DNA from: Saposhnikovia divaricata
Lineage: Eukaryota > Streptophyta > Magnoliopsida > Apiales > Apiaceae
Assembly (NCBI GenBank): GCA_036435485.1
Contig: CM071597.1
Location: 146,813,647-146,877,646 of the forward strand
Reading direction: 5' to 3'
DNA: 64,000 bases
Shown here: positions 1 to 12,033 of the stretch, one piece after another
Numbering within the stretch: position 1 is the stretch's first letter
Layout of the letters: each line of letters starts with the position of its first letter
The notes under the pieces: model-generated
Seen by the model: the letters and a program-made list of their open reading frames with translations, nothing else
What the model was told of the DNA's origin: nothing
Database searches by the model: none
Program-made: the position numbers and the translations under genes

Positions 1-2655
1 AAGGATGGAAGTATGAGGTTATGCATCGACTACAGAGAATTGAACAAGCTAACCATAAAGAATAAGTATCCATTGCCCAGGATAGACGATTTGTTTGACC
101 AGCTAAGAGGCGCTGAATACTTCTCTAAGATTGATTTGAGAACGGGATATCACCAACTGAAGATCAAACCTGAAGATATCCCGAAGACTGCATTCCGCAC
201 CAGATATGGACATTATGAGTTCTTAGTTATGTCATTTGGATTGACCAACGCCCCAGCAGCCTTCATGGACCTAATGAATAGAGTGTTCAAGGAATATTTG
301 GACAAATTCGTGATAGTTTTCATTGATGATATTCTCATCTACTCAAAGACAGGGGCAGAACACGCTGAACATTTAAGAATAACCTTAGAAATACTCAGGA
401 AGGAGCAGTTATATGCCAAGTTCTCCAAGTGTGAGTTTTGGAAAAATGAGGTACAATTCTTAGGGCACGTGATCAATAGAGAAGGAGTGTTGGTTGACCC
501 CTCCAAGATAGAAGCAGTTTCAAACTGGGAACGGCCAACTACTCCAACCGAGGTGAGGAGTTTCATTGGACTGGCCGGATATTACAGGAGATTTGTCCAA
601 GACTTTGCGAAAATCGCAGCTCCATTAACTCGACTTACCCGTAAAACCGAGAAATTTGAATGGACTGAGAAATGCGAGAAGAGTTTCCAAGAGTTAAAGA
701 AGAGACTGGTGACAGCCCCAGTGCTGGCATTACCTGATGGAAAAGGAGATTTCGTGATTTACAGTGATGCTTCGCATAAAGGACTGGGATGCGTGCTTAT
801 GCAGCACGGCAAGGTAATAGCGTATGCGTCTAGGCAATTGAAGGATTATGAAGTCAGATATCCCACGCATGATCTAGAACTAGCAGCCATAGTCTTCGCT
901 TTAAAGATTTGGAGACACTACCTGTATGGGGAAAAATGCGAGATTTACACAGACCATAAGAGCCTCAAATACATTTTCACTCAGAAAGAGCTTAACATGC
1001 GCCAGAGGAGATGGTTAGAGTTAATCAAGGATTACGACTGTGAAATTCGCTATCACCAGGGCAAAGCCAATGTGGTGGCTGACGCCCTTAGTAGGAAAGA
1101 GAAGCTCAAGATGATAACTTCAGAGAAAGAGCTAGTGAAAGATTTTGAAAAGTTGGAAATCGAGGTTAAGTTACCTGGAGAGGGCCAAGAAAAGTTGATG
1201 GAAATTAGAATCCAACCTCCATTGCTAGAAAAGATTAGACTGTGCCAGGAACGGATGATGGAGGAAGAAAAGAACTCCACAGAAGAGCTAATGACCGGGG
1301 AGGAAATTAAGTGCGAAAGAGACAAGGAAGGGATCATGAGGTACACATACAGGATATGGATCCCAAATGTTCAGGAACTCAAGAATGAGATTTTAAATGA
1401 GGCACACAACTCAAGATACTCAGTGCACCCCGGTAGCACCAAAATGTATAGGGATTTGAAGGAGTATTACTGGTGGCCCAATATGAAAAAGGACGTAGCA
1501 GAGTGGGTAAGCAGATGCTTGACCTGCCAACGAGTGAAGGCAGAGCACCAGAAACCCAGCGGACTTCTACATCCCTTAGAGATTCCAGAATGGAAATGGG
1601 AACACATAGCCATGGATTTCGTAGTAGGTTTACCAAGGACCAAGGCTAATCATGACGCCATATGGGTAATTGTAGATCGACTGACGAAATCGGCTCACTT
1701 TCTCCCGATCAACGAAAGGTACACGGTCGACAGACTAGTGGACATCTACTTAAAAGAGATAGTGGCGCGACATGGAATCCCAGTCGCAATAGTATCCGAT
1801 TGAGATCCTAGATTTAACTCCAGGTTTTGGAGAAGTTTTCAAGAATGTGTAGGGACCCGGCTGAACATGAGCACAGCCTACCACCCCCAGACAGATGGGC
1901 AAAGTGAAAGGACCATCCAAATGCTAGAGGATATGTTGAGAGTCTGCGCGATAGACTTCAAAGGAAATTGGGATGATCACTTGCCATTGATCGAGTTCTC
2001 CTACAATAACAGTTATCATTCAAGCATTGGGATGCCACCTTATGAGGCCCTTTATGGAAGAAAATGTCGATCTCCCTTGTATTGGGATGAAGTTGGAGAG
2101 CGAAAGATGCTCGGGCCCGAAGTGGTCCAACGAACTAAAGATGCAGTAGATCTAATCAGAGGACGGTTGGTAGCAGCCCAGGATCGACAAAAGAAATATG
2201 CCGACTTAGCTCGGAAAGGCAAGGAATACGAAGTAGGGGACCTAGTGTTCTTGAAAGTGTCACCTTGGAAAGGTTTAATGAGATTTGGGAAGAAAGGAAA
2301 GCTGAGTCCCAGATACATTGGACCATTTGAGATCTTGAGACGGATTGGGGAACTAGCTTATGAGCTCGCATTGCCCCCGAATCTACAGCAAGTGCACAAT
2401 GTGTTCCATGTTTCGATGCTGAGGAAGTATAATCCGGATGCTAAGCATATTGTAGAGTATGAGCAAGTGGACATGCAACCAGACTTGACCTATGTGGAGC
2501 AACCTGTGGAAATCATAGACCGGAAAGAACAAGTGCTCCGAAACAAGGTCATTCAGCTAGTCAGAGTTTTGTGACAGAACCACAATGTAGAAGAATCCAC
2601 CTGGGAACTTGAAAGCGCAATGCAAGAGAAGTACCCCCACTTGTTTTCAAACTAA
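1..2655 (+). pseudogene. Ty3/gypsy (Tekay/Del chromovirus) pol, 5'-truncated by the window, two stops
   Basis: This is the C-terminal part of a gypsy polyprotein: reverse transcriptase, RNase H, integrase, then a chromodomain-like tail. The reading frame enters the window open at base 1, inside RT. Visible landmarks are FIDD at the RT active site (near 320), IYSDAS and YTDHKS of RNase H, the integrase HHCC finger (H..H then CLTC, 1400-1535), the first catalytic Asp in MDF (near 1615), and DGQSER with the catalytic Glu (near 1900). The tail (about 2490-2650) fits the chromodomain of Tekay elements, which guides integration to heterochromatin. The single frame carries TGA at 1801-1803, beside the second catalytic Asp, and TGA at 2572-2574 in the chromodomain; both look like C-to-T or G-to-A transitions. 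The frame ends with TAA at 2653-2655. gag and protease lie outside the window. The copy is not functional as it stands. Confidence 0.93.
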
Positions 2656-2675
2656 TTCCGGGACGGAATCCTTTT

Positions 2676-2687
2676 AAGGAGGGGAGA
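2676..2687 (+). other. Polypurine tract of the gypsy element
   Basis: A purine run (aaggaggggaga) lies one base before the TG that opens the LTR, the expected plus-strand priming site. The stretch just upstream (ATTCCGGGACGGAATCC) also occurs in reverse complement beside the PPTs of the 22-46 kb array, which ties the two families together. Confidence 0.85.
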
Positions 2688-4973
2688 CTGTAAGAACCCA
2701 GATTTTGGGTGGAATTAAAACTTTTATGTATTTAATGATGTAAGAATGAATAGTGGATACGACTACAATGTAATAATTGATATTTGGAAAGAATGAATGG
2801 AATTCGACTTTATTATGTTTATGTCTTGAAGAATGCTAAAGGGTGACAACATAGGTAAGAATAATCTATCTTCTAAGGGAATAAGATATGGCAACTTCAA
2901 GCAAGAGAATACTCTCATGTCATCCAGATCGATAACAATTAATCCAGTAGTTCCGTAAAAAGGTTAAGGAACGATCGAAAGAGAATACGGACAATTATAC
3001 AACCCTAAGAGAACAAGTAAAGAATACAGAATGAATAGTGTTTTGGTGGGAGTATAGAATAATATGAGACGACACTATATAGAAGTATTCGGAACGGATT
3101 TCCGAGTTCGTATTAGTGATCCAGGGGGAAAATAAGTGTATGTAAAAGCTGTCGGATTCTGAAAAACCGCACTTTTATTTTCTCCGAGAGTTCCCTGGAC
3201 ACTGATAGCCTTAAGTATTTAACGAATGGATTTAAGGAATATAAATTGGAAAGTTAGAATGAAAGATGGAGAATGAAAGTATTAATATTAAAGAGGATTC
3301 CCGGTAAACCCTAATTAGAAATCCGTGAAATATTCCTACGAACGATCAATCGAAACGGGTAATAACCGGACACAGAAACAAGCAGAGGGAGCAAGAGTCT
3401 TGTGCAAGCTACTAGTATAAAATATCTAGTAACTAAACTAGAATCAAGGAACTAGCACCTTAGAGGAAGAACTAAGTACTTAGCAAAGTAACTACCTAGT
3501 TAAGCTCTAAACCACCATAAAACCAACACTTGTCTTGCCATTTCATCATCCAACACCTCATCACTTTAATAAAGTGACTTTATACAAGATATTATGTTGT
3601 AAGTGGATGAGAGTGGATGAGATTAAATCACAAAAAATCAAAAGAAACCAAGCAACTCTCTCCCCCCCATGAACCTTCCATTCGGCCAACACCTTAATTC
3701 CAAATCCAAACTCAACCTTCCCACCATTGTTTGCTCTTGAAATTTTTAAGGTGAGACTTATATTTCATAAAACTTATCTCCTCAAAATCTTAGCACCAAA
3801 CTCCTTTGTTTCCATTTTCAAAAAAATCAAACAAGAGGATGGTGAATAGTGTTCATCATGTACTAACTTTGTTTTCTTGATTTTTCATGGTTGATCTAGC
3901 AAGCATAATCACTCCTAAGGACCATACAAGGCTTAGTAAGGCTATATCACTATCTAAGGAAGGTATAAAGCTCTTGAAACCCTAACCCTTGTTTGAGATT
4001 TAAGTATGTTTATGATATATATAGCTTAGTTATGGTTATGTTAAGATTATAAGCATGATTATGTATGAATCTTGGATAAATGATGAAAATAGCTAGATGA
4101 ACGGAAAGGCATTGATTGGCCTCAGTTCATGTATATAAATCATGTATATTTTGTTTGGGTTGGATACTATGTTTATGGGAAGATTCGAAATTGGTAGATA
4201 TTCGATTTACAGCCGTTATAATGCCCGATTTTACAATACCATGTTTTGTATGCCATTTTCCATGTCGAACCCCTACTGTCCAGAGACCTTATCTGCCATG
4301 ATAGGATAGGTAATGTTCTAAGCTTCGTTTTGATATAAAGATCACGTGAAACAGACTTACGGTTTAGGAATTATGACCAAATTACTAAAAGTAGTTCGAA
4401 TCCGTAAACGAAAGTTCGTAACTGAAATTGAACCCTCGTAACCTATGTAACGTCATGGCGAATCTTGGTAAATAAATACTAGGGGTAAGAAGGAAGGTGT
4501 GAAAAAAAACTGTATGTCAAAAAGAGCATTTTTCGATTTATTAAAAATGTTCGAGTCGAGGTTAAACGCGAACGAACCCCTAAAAGACGACTCTTTTATA
4601 ACTTCGGTAAAACACTTAGAAAACGGGCGATAAAACTCGGAGTATAATATTGGTTCGTAACGATCGACCTTAGAACTCATATGACTGAAGTATGTCCCAA
4701 GTATAAGTACAGTGACATGTCGTATTAACGAACGAATATCGGGTCGGATCAGTGATAAAAAGGAATCCACTAAAAGGGGTATAACGAGATAACTCGAGAA
4801 CGTGTTTCGAATTAAGTATAACTTAACTTTTAATATGTTAAGTGATTAATCCCAAATGGCTTGGCTATTTATAGATCACCAAGCTGAACCGGGACCCGCT
4901 ACCACTACCCCTTACCGTACTCGACTACCAGGCAAGTTTCAATTCCCTTCTTTTAGGCTGTTGTTGTGATTGA

Positions 4974-4977
<4 letters not shown>

Positions 4978-5051
<74 letters not shown>
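4978..5051. repeat. (AT)n microsatellite inside the LTR
   Basis: About 74 bases of uninterrupted TA dinucleotides. The LTRs of the 22-46 kb array carry similar (AT)n tracts at comparable places. Confidence 0.95.
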
Positions 5052-5054
<3 letters not shown>

Positions 5055-5468
5055 TTCTGATATACATATGCCATAGCATGCATGCCTACTTTCAAGTTAT
5101 ATCAGTATGCTTGTTCCCTGATTGTTATTGGCTTATAAATTAGATAGCTATCGTATCAGTTATAAGCCGGTTATTGTAAGACCCTCATAGAAGGGCGTAT
5201 ACATCTTATTCATCATTATAGACCGGGAGTCAATATTTCTTGATATATCGAGATTACCTCGGAGGAAAATATTTAAGTAAATATTTTCCATTATTCGGGC
5301 GACGAATATTATTTGAATATTCGTTCGAGACTAATTATTTTAACGATCCTTACTTCAAATAATTATTTGAACGTAACTATTCAACGAATAATATTTATTT
5401 TAATATTCATTCAGAGTCGAATTATTTATCGATTATTATTTCGAATATTCTTCTAAAGATGAGACTAT

Positions 5469-5797
5469 TAAATGAATATTATTTGGATATTCATTTAGAA
5501 TATTATTTTATTGAATAAATATTACTTTTGAATATTCATTTAGGATATTAATTACTTGATGAATATTATTTTAATATTCATCTGAAACTTGATTTATTTA
5601 TCGAGTCTTATCTCGAATATTCCTTTAAAGCTTGGATTACTAAATGAATATTACGTGATATTCATTTAGAATATTATTCATTAAATAAATATTACTTTTT
5701 GAATATTCATTTAAATTCCTAATTAATTATGAATATTGTCCTAAATATTCCTTTCAGGTCCTATTAATTAATGAATATTATTTTGAATATTCATTTA
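5469..5797. repeat. Cluster of short AT-rich palindromes in the LTR
   Basis: Near-perfect inverted repeats built on AATGAATATT...AATATTCATT recur at about 5469-5498, 5558-5582, 5641-5668 and 5770-5797, with weaker copies on both sides (5280-5960). Each could form a hairpin with a loop of a few bases. No function is known to me; they may be diverged tandem units of about 85 bp. Confidence 0.7.
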
Positions 5798-6894
5798 AAT
5801 ATTTATTTATTCAATAAATATTCTCCTGATATTTCTTCAGGGATTATTTTGGAAAATACTCTGATTAAAGATATTCTTTCATATTCCTAAATATTCTTTA
5901 AATATTTTTAACTCAATAAATATTCTCTGAATATTTATTCCATACTTAGAATAATCTCAATAAGGTTCATCTTCTTCGATTATTACGAAAAATATTTCGG
6001 AGTCATATTATTATTAATCTTATATCAAGAAATGTTCTCAGACATCATTCTTCTTTGAGTCTATCTCCCTAATAATAAGGGAACCTTACTTGGAAAATGT
6101 TATTTATCTTGTCGACTTCCCGGTCATAAAGTATTCCCTTCACTCGCAACTCGGGTGCTGTTGACTTATTAAGTCGTTGCTTACCTTCTCATCTTTCGAG
6201 GGGTAAGATTACTAGAACAAGTTGATATTCGTTACCAAGCAATAGCTTGGAAGTGATTGGTGAATTTTCCTTTCCAACTAAATACGACTACTTTGTGGAG
6301 TCATATCAACAAGTATTATACTTGGGGAAAGGGGGACGAACGTTACATTCAGAATCATGAATTCTATTTGAACTAGGAGTCGTGTAAGAGGCCGAGTAGC
6401 GCCGGTCCATCCCCTTTGGCCCAACCGTTGGCCGGGGAGAGCTAGTAAGGCGGTATACAAGTAAAGCCGTCAGTTCTTCCTTCTACCGGTAGTAAATCTA
6501 AATTGAGCTGTACGATCTCGACTGATCATCAAGATTGGAACAGCGGGCGCGGTGAATACTCCATCATTGGTTCGTCATCCAAATTTATTTATTTCCTGCA
6601 ACATGATTACTGTTGGCAGAGTTGGAAAAGTGTTCATAACTGGAATTGCAACCTTTTCTTGCAAGTTCCTCTTCTTAATAACAATAAGAATATCTCGCTT
6701 ACTTTGATGTAGCAGATATTTCTACAAACAAATACTTTCAGTTACCTTGTAACTTCATCGTTCATATTATACTGGCATCATTTCCGTAAATGCATGGCAT
6801 ATGGTTTGAAAGATAGCTTTGAACTGTTTTAAATTATCGTTCAGTTATATATTATTGTTGGTGGGCTTTCGCTCACCCTTGCTTTGTTCACATT

Positions 6895-7011
6895 ATGTCA
6901 CAACAACAGCTAGGACAGATGGCTCGCGTCAGGCGCACTCGGCGCAAGCAGGTTACCCGACCCACCGGACTACCCGCTGAGATGCTAGCCGCCATTGCTG
7001 AGGTAGCATAG
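6895..7011 (+). CDS. Small basic ORF near the end of the gypsy LTR (38 aa)
   Basis: An ATG-started ORF of 38 codons ends 214 bp before the LTR terminus. The peptide is Arg/Lys-rich in the middle (VRRTRRKQV) and ends IAEVA. If transcription starts in the TATA-like region about 50 bp upstream, this would be an upstream ORF in the 5' leader of the genomic RNA. The LTRs of the array at 22-46 kb carry a similar ORF in the same relative place, preceded by the same blocks (GCTCAC, CTTGCT, ACAGCTAGG). No known domain is recognised, and translation is not shown. Confidence 0.4.
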   Translation: MSQQQLGQMARVRRTRRKQVTRPTGLPAEMLAAIAEVA

Positions 7012-7225
7012 TTAGACAGCTTTTGTTTCCTGTTTAACTATATGTATAATTAATGTAAGACTTATTTCAATTTCATCTCTGGGACTATAACTGTTGTGTG
7101 TGTGAGTGGTAATTATTGTGGGGTCACAGCATGTGATTTATTTATTGTGGACTCAAGTCAAGTATTATGAATGGATGTAAGACCGTAACCACCAGATCCC
7201 TGACCCCGGATCTGGGGGTGTTACA

Positions 7226-7728
7226 AGCTACCTGTCCTCTTGAATATCTCTCCAAGCTTCTTTGTAGACTTTTCATGTACATAATACAATGATATGTCAC
7301 TGTAATGTCTTGGTTTGTGTAGATTTTCTGACTTGAGAATCTTCAGTAATTTGTCTTCTAAAACCCATTCGAAAAATGACTAAGTACTTCATTCGAGAAC
7401 TACTTTGAACAGCTAGACAACTATGAGTCCTCTAACAAGCCTTTTCTGACATATCGAACCATTTCTTGAATTAGCCTTTACTCCTGCAATCCTTGAGTTG
7501 TCGAATGGTATCTTTCTTTATGGAATCCTTGAGATGTCGAAAGCTTCTGAATCCGACCTTGAGATATCGAATATGACTTTGACTTGATTGACTCCCTCAG
7601 AACTCGAATGATGCTTTGATTTGTTGACTTCTTGAGTTCTCAAATAGAGTCTTTCACATGTCGAATCGCTGAGTTATCGAATTGAGCTTTGACTTGTTGA
7701 CTCCTTGAGATATCGAGTAGTGTCTTTC
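7226..7728. repeat. Intergenic DNA with degenerate TTGAG/TCGAAT repeats
   Basis: After the LTR, phrases such as CTTTGACTTGTTGACTCCTTGAG and GAGATATCGAAT recur in diverged form about every 35-45 bases, and resume after the hAT-like insertion (8658-8705). The insertion therefore landed in an older degenerate repeat. No open frame or known family is recognised. Confidence 0.5.
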
Positions 7729-7736
7729 ACATATCG

Positions 7737-8657
7737 TAGGGTAGAGTATGGGCCGGTTCGGTCCAGTTTTAGGGTAAAATCGGAACCGAAACCATATATC
7801 CCCGGTTTTTAAAAACCGCAACCACCGGTTCGGGTTCGGTTTCGATTTCGGTTTCAAAACTCCGGTTCGGTTTGTAACGGTTCGGTTTCAGTTTTAGAAC
7901 CGAATGAAAATAAAAATGAGAACAATATATTAGTTTACACAACACAACTTCAAAAATACAGTTATGTTTTATTGACATTGTCTCCACAAATTATTATTTT
8001 GATATTTAAAATAAAAGTAGTCAAAAGGGTAGATGTTGCTGCACCATCTATATTTATTTAAATTTTAGCTCAACCATTTATTGAGTCAATACAGTGGAGT
8101 ATATATGTATGCTAATGCTAAAATAGTTGCACTTATATTAGGTGTCTGATAATTGGACGAGGATGAGGTCCAATTAATAGATGATTGTATGATTTGTTTC
8201 TCTCATCAGTGCATTCTACAAATGATTAGAGAAACCTAACTACAATCAAATAATGTTAAGTATGGCTTTTTATATAACACTACATGAATATTAATGAACT
8301 TTTAATGTTGTCATGTGGAGCCAGAGAGCTTCCTAGCTATATTAAAGATATTAATGTATATAATTATAATGTGTAAACTAATGAGCAACAGCATATTACA
8401 AAATGTATACATGTATTTATTATTTTTTAAAACTCACATATATTTTAAAAATTTATATAAATTATATATATTTATTATTTTAATAATCGGTTCGGTTCGG
8501 TTTTGACCGGTTCGGTTTTAAGTTATAACCGGAACCGGAATCGAAATTCTCGGTTTTAAAAATCAAAAACCGAAACCGTCGGTTCGGTTTCGGTTTCGGT
8601 TTTTTCGGTTCGGTTTTCACCGGTTTCGGTTTCAATTCGGTTTTTTGCTCACCCCTA
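7737..8657. mobile_element. Non-autonomous hAT-like element with CGGTTCGG subterminal arrays, 8-bp TSD
   Basis: The 921-bp element begins TAGGGTAGAG and ends CTCACCCCTA, giving imperfect inverted termini of the TAGGGGTG type common in plant hAT elements. It is flanked by perfect 8-bp direct repeats ACATATCG at 7729-7736 and 8658-8665, the hAT target-duplication length. Both subterminal regions (about 7750-7910 and 8485-8645) are packed with copies of CGGTTCGGTTT / CCGGAACCG, while the centre is AT-rich and noncoding. No transposase is encoded. The superfamily call rests on TSD length and end sequence. Confidence 0.8.
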
Positions 8658-8665
8658 ACATATCG

Positions 8666-10369
8666 AATCATAGACTTCTCGAATCCTTGACTTCTCGAAT
8701 AGATCAATTTATTTCTCCAATTTGTACTTAGGCAAATTTCCATTCTTCAACTTCACCTATGTTTATTTCTTCAGTCTTGTTCTTCAAACTTGTGGTATGA
8801 TCCAGGAATCTTCTTTCAAGCATTATTTCATGACTTTTGATATAGTTAAACAGATGGAGTTGGTGCCCATTACAAGTACAATTATAGAAAACCTATCTAA
8901 AAGGGTTCCCTAGTTAAGGGGTAATGTAAGCAATGCAAAACATTACAAACAATTAGACTTGTTCTTATATGAATATAGACATGCCTATTTGACTAACATA
9001 TTATTTTTTAAACCTACTTTACTATTCAAAATTCGAATTCTATCAACAACATATTTAATTTAAAAATTTATAATATAAGTTTTAAACCATGCATGTCATT
9101 AATTAAATTTATATTAAAATATACTAAATTATAATTCGAATAAATATTAAAAATAATGATTATATGACAACAAAATTGTAACATAAAATAAAATTTATAA
9201 CATAAAAAAACCGGTGCAATGCATGAGTTATAAGATAGTATTTATAAGTTTCAAACTTAAAAAAGCACTCGGTTATGGTGTTTTAAAAAATTTTTGAGTA
9301 ATAATTATAAATAAAATAATTTATATTTAAGATTGAACAATAGAATTTTTAAAAAATTTTATTAATACAATAAGTGAACTATTTTTTCATGTTTTAATAA
9401 ATATATTTAAAAAATAATTTAGTAATATTTTATTTTATACATGTTATATATACTATTTGAAAATTTGTATTAAGAAATTTACGAAAACTCAATGATTATT
9501 TTAATTTTTTATTAATAAATACCATAAATCGTATCTGAAATTGGAATGTGAACTTTCTATAATAACAAAGTGTTCAAATAAATATATGAACTTTTTACAA
9601 ACCGAAACAAAATCTAAAAATAAATATTATCGGATCAAATTAAAATTGAAAAAACTATTTAAACATAAATATGAATACGAGAAGTGAATTATGCAACCTT
9701 TAAATATAAAATATATAAATAAGGAGAAAAATGATCATGAGATACAAAATAACTTTAAATTTTACTGGACCTATAGGGCTAATTAAAAAATTCTGAATTT
9801 ACTAAAACGCCCACTTCATTTTTACATATAAAAGATAGGTATATCAGAGAACTTACGTTAGATATATCTCAGGCTCCCTAATCTCATAAATAAATATAGA
9901 TAAATATAAATACAATGTAAGTTTCCATTGCTCTGCTCTAAATGTAGATAGATTGTTCATCCATTATTTTTATTATATTTATTATTTTCATTATATTTGT
10001 ATTTATAAAATGTGGATCGGAAAAGGTAGAAAATAATATATAGTAAGAAATAAAAAGGGAAGGATTGTAGTAGAGAAACGAGAAGATTTGGTAAAAAAAA
10101 CATATATAAGAACATTAATATCTAATTTTCGAACAGTATAAAATGCAAGACAAATTAAAAATATTATTCATGTTTATGCAATTGTTTAAAAAAAAAAACT
10201 AATTATATGGCGTAAGAAGGTTTAGGTGTTCGTGGTAAAAGTAAATATGTGGCCGTTATCTTATAATTGGCGTAAGGAGGTTTAGGTGGTCGTTGGGTTA
10301 AAAAGTAAATATGTGATCATTTGATCGAGATTGGTAATACAGTAAATTCAAGTTGTAGCACAAAATTTA
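8666..10369. other. AT-rich intergenic DNA, no gene seen
   Basis: Strongly AT-rich DNA with no credible coding frame. It includes a 60-bp imperfect tandem pair at 10209-10318 (GGCGTAAGAAGGTTTAGGTG and a variant). Open frames here are low-complexity Phe/Ile/Lys runs. Confidence 0.6.
10209..10318. repeat. Two-copy 60-bp tandem repeat
   Basis: GGCGTAAGRAGGTTTAGGTG starts at 10209 and again at 10269; both are followed by similar AAAGTAAATATGTG sequence. Confidence 0.75.
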
Positions 10370-10827
10370 CACACAATTAACAAACAAAAATAAAATAGCA
10401 AAAAATCATAATTAAAATAAGTCACAAATTTATTCTTTAAATAAGTAAACAAGGTATACCATCACAATTTCAATTCAAAAAATAATTTTTTAAAAAACAA
10501 GAATTTATATTTAATTACAACACAATTTTTTTTAAAAGAAAATATATGATAAAGTAAGATAAAAAAAGTAATCAAAAAACATGTCATAATCGGAAATGAC
10601 ATCAAAATTAAACAAAATATAATATACAAAACAAACGCTAATTCAAAAAAAATATCTAAATTTAGAAAAATAAAATCAACAATAAACTTTAATATAATGC
10701 ACTTAAAACAAATATAAACCAAAACAAAAATATAAAAGATAGTACAAATTTTCTTTAAAAAAATAAGTACAAATGTATGTATGTTCACATCAATGTTAAA
10801 TTATAATAAGTTTCCACATGTCTAAAG

Positions 10828-10869
<42 letters not shown>

Positions 10870-11720
10870 TAATAAATAGAGAAAACAAGAAAAAAAATAT
10901 GAAACATTAAAATATATGTTAGGCTAAACCTTAAAATATAATTTACAAAAATATCGTTTACCAAATAAAAGTGTTTTAAGGAAAAACATTACTTTAATAA
11001 AAATCATTAAAAATTCTATTTTAGGTTTAACTACAAATATGTTTCCAAAATTAACAAACAATGACAAAATAGCAAAAAATCATAATTAAAAAAAGTCATA
11101 AATTCATTCTTTATAAAGAATAAACAAGTAAAACATACCATCAGAATTTCAATTCAAAAAATAATTTTTCAAAAAAAAAATAATTTACATTTTATTACAA
11201 AACAAAAAAAAGTTTTTAAGAAAATATATGGTAAAATAAGATATTAAGAAAGTAATCAAAAAACATGTCATAATTGGAAATGACACCAAAATTTAACAAA
11301 ATATAATCTACAAAACAAACGCTAAATCAAAAAAATATCTAAACTTAGAAAACTAAAATCAACAATAAATTTTAATATAATGCACTTAAAACAAATATAA
11401 ACCAATACAAAAATATAAAAAGATAGTACAAACTTTATTTAAAAAAAGTACAAATGTATGTGTGTTCACAATTACATTATCATATATATATATATATATA
11501 AAATAAGTTCCCACCACATGTGTAAAGTATATTATAAATATTCTAATAAAATAGAAGAAAACGCTCCAAAAATATGAAATATTAAAATATATGTTAGGCT
11601 AAACCTTAAATATAATTTACAAAAAAAAATCGTTTACCAAATAAAAGTGCTTTTGGAAAAAATAATTTTAATAAAAATGATTAGAGATTCTGTTTTTAGG
11701 TTTGACAACAAATATGTTTC
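10370..11720. repeat. Tandem duplication, two diverged units of about 674 bp
   Basis: The second unit (from about 11046) repeats the first (from about 10370) with scattered substitutions and small indels: AGCAAAAAATCATAATT occurs at 10397 and 11071, and ATGTCATAAT-GGAAATGACA at both places. Each unit carries an (AT)n tract (10833-10867, 11483-11500) and neither codes for protein. A 108-aa minus frame in the first unit is a low-complexity by-product and is not kept in the second. Confidence 0.85.
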
Positions 11721-12033
11721 TAAAATTTAAATTAAAAAAATGTAAGCACAAATCAACAAATAAAAAATTTTTACTTTGAAAAGAAAAAATTAAAATTAAA
11801 AAAAGTGAACACAAATCAATAAATGAATATATTTTAAATTAAAAAACAATCCAAATCCCACAAAATAAATTTATATTAATATCTAAATATAATACAACAT
11901 AAAAACCCCTAAGATTACTCTAAACAAAAACACATAATAAACACCATACATGGCAAAAATATAAAATTAATATGAAAAAAATAATTAATATTAAAACAAA
12001 TAAAAAAGTTTTATAACACACATATTTCTAAAA
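11721..12033. other. AT-rich intergenic DNA
   Basis: No gene or element recognised. The last eight bases (TTCTAAAA, 12026-12033) form the left target duplication of the next element. Confidence 0.6.

Larger units (their letters stand above)
2689..7225 (+). repeat. 3' LTR of the gypsy element, about 4.5 kb
   Basis: The LTR runs from TGTAAGAACCC just after the polypurine tract to GGGGTGTTACA at 7225, giving matched TGTAA/TTACA ends. At 4537 bp it is long for an LTR, and its 5' partner lies outside the window, so age cannot be estimated. It holds no protein gene beyond one small ORF at 6895. It contains an AT microsatellite, a cluster of short palindromes and a likely TATA region (ttatatatt, near 6845). 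Short blocks such as AGCCGTTATAATG near 4212 and the CCTGACCCCGG terminus are shared with the LTRs of the 22-46 kb array. AGCTA at 7226-7230 is the expected place of the target duplication but cannot be confirmed. Confidence 0.85.

Noticed and set aside
9205..9235. GGTGCAATGCAT motif resembling the end of a small transposon
   Set aside because: No matching partner end or target duplication found nearby.
10462..10788. 108-aa minus-strand frame rich in Phe, Ile and Leu
   Set aside because: AT-rich low complexity; the frame is not kept in the second unit of the tandem duplication, so it is not a membrane protein gene.
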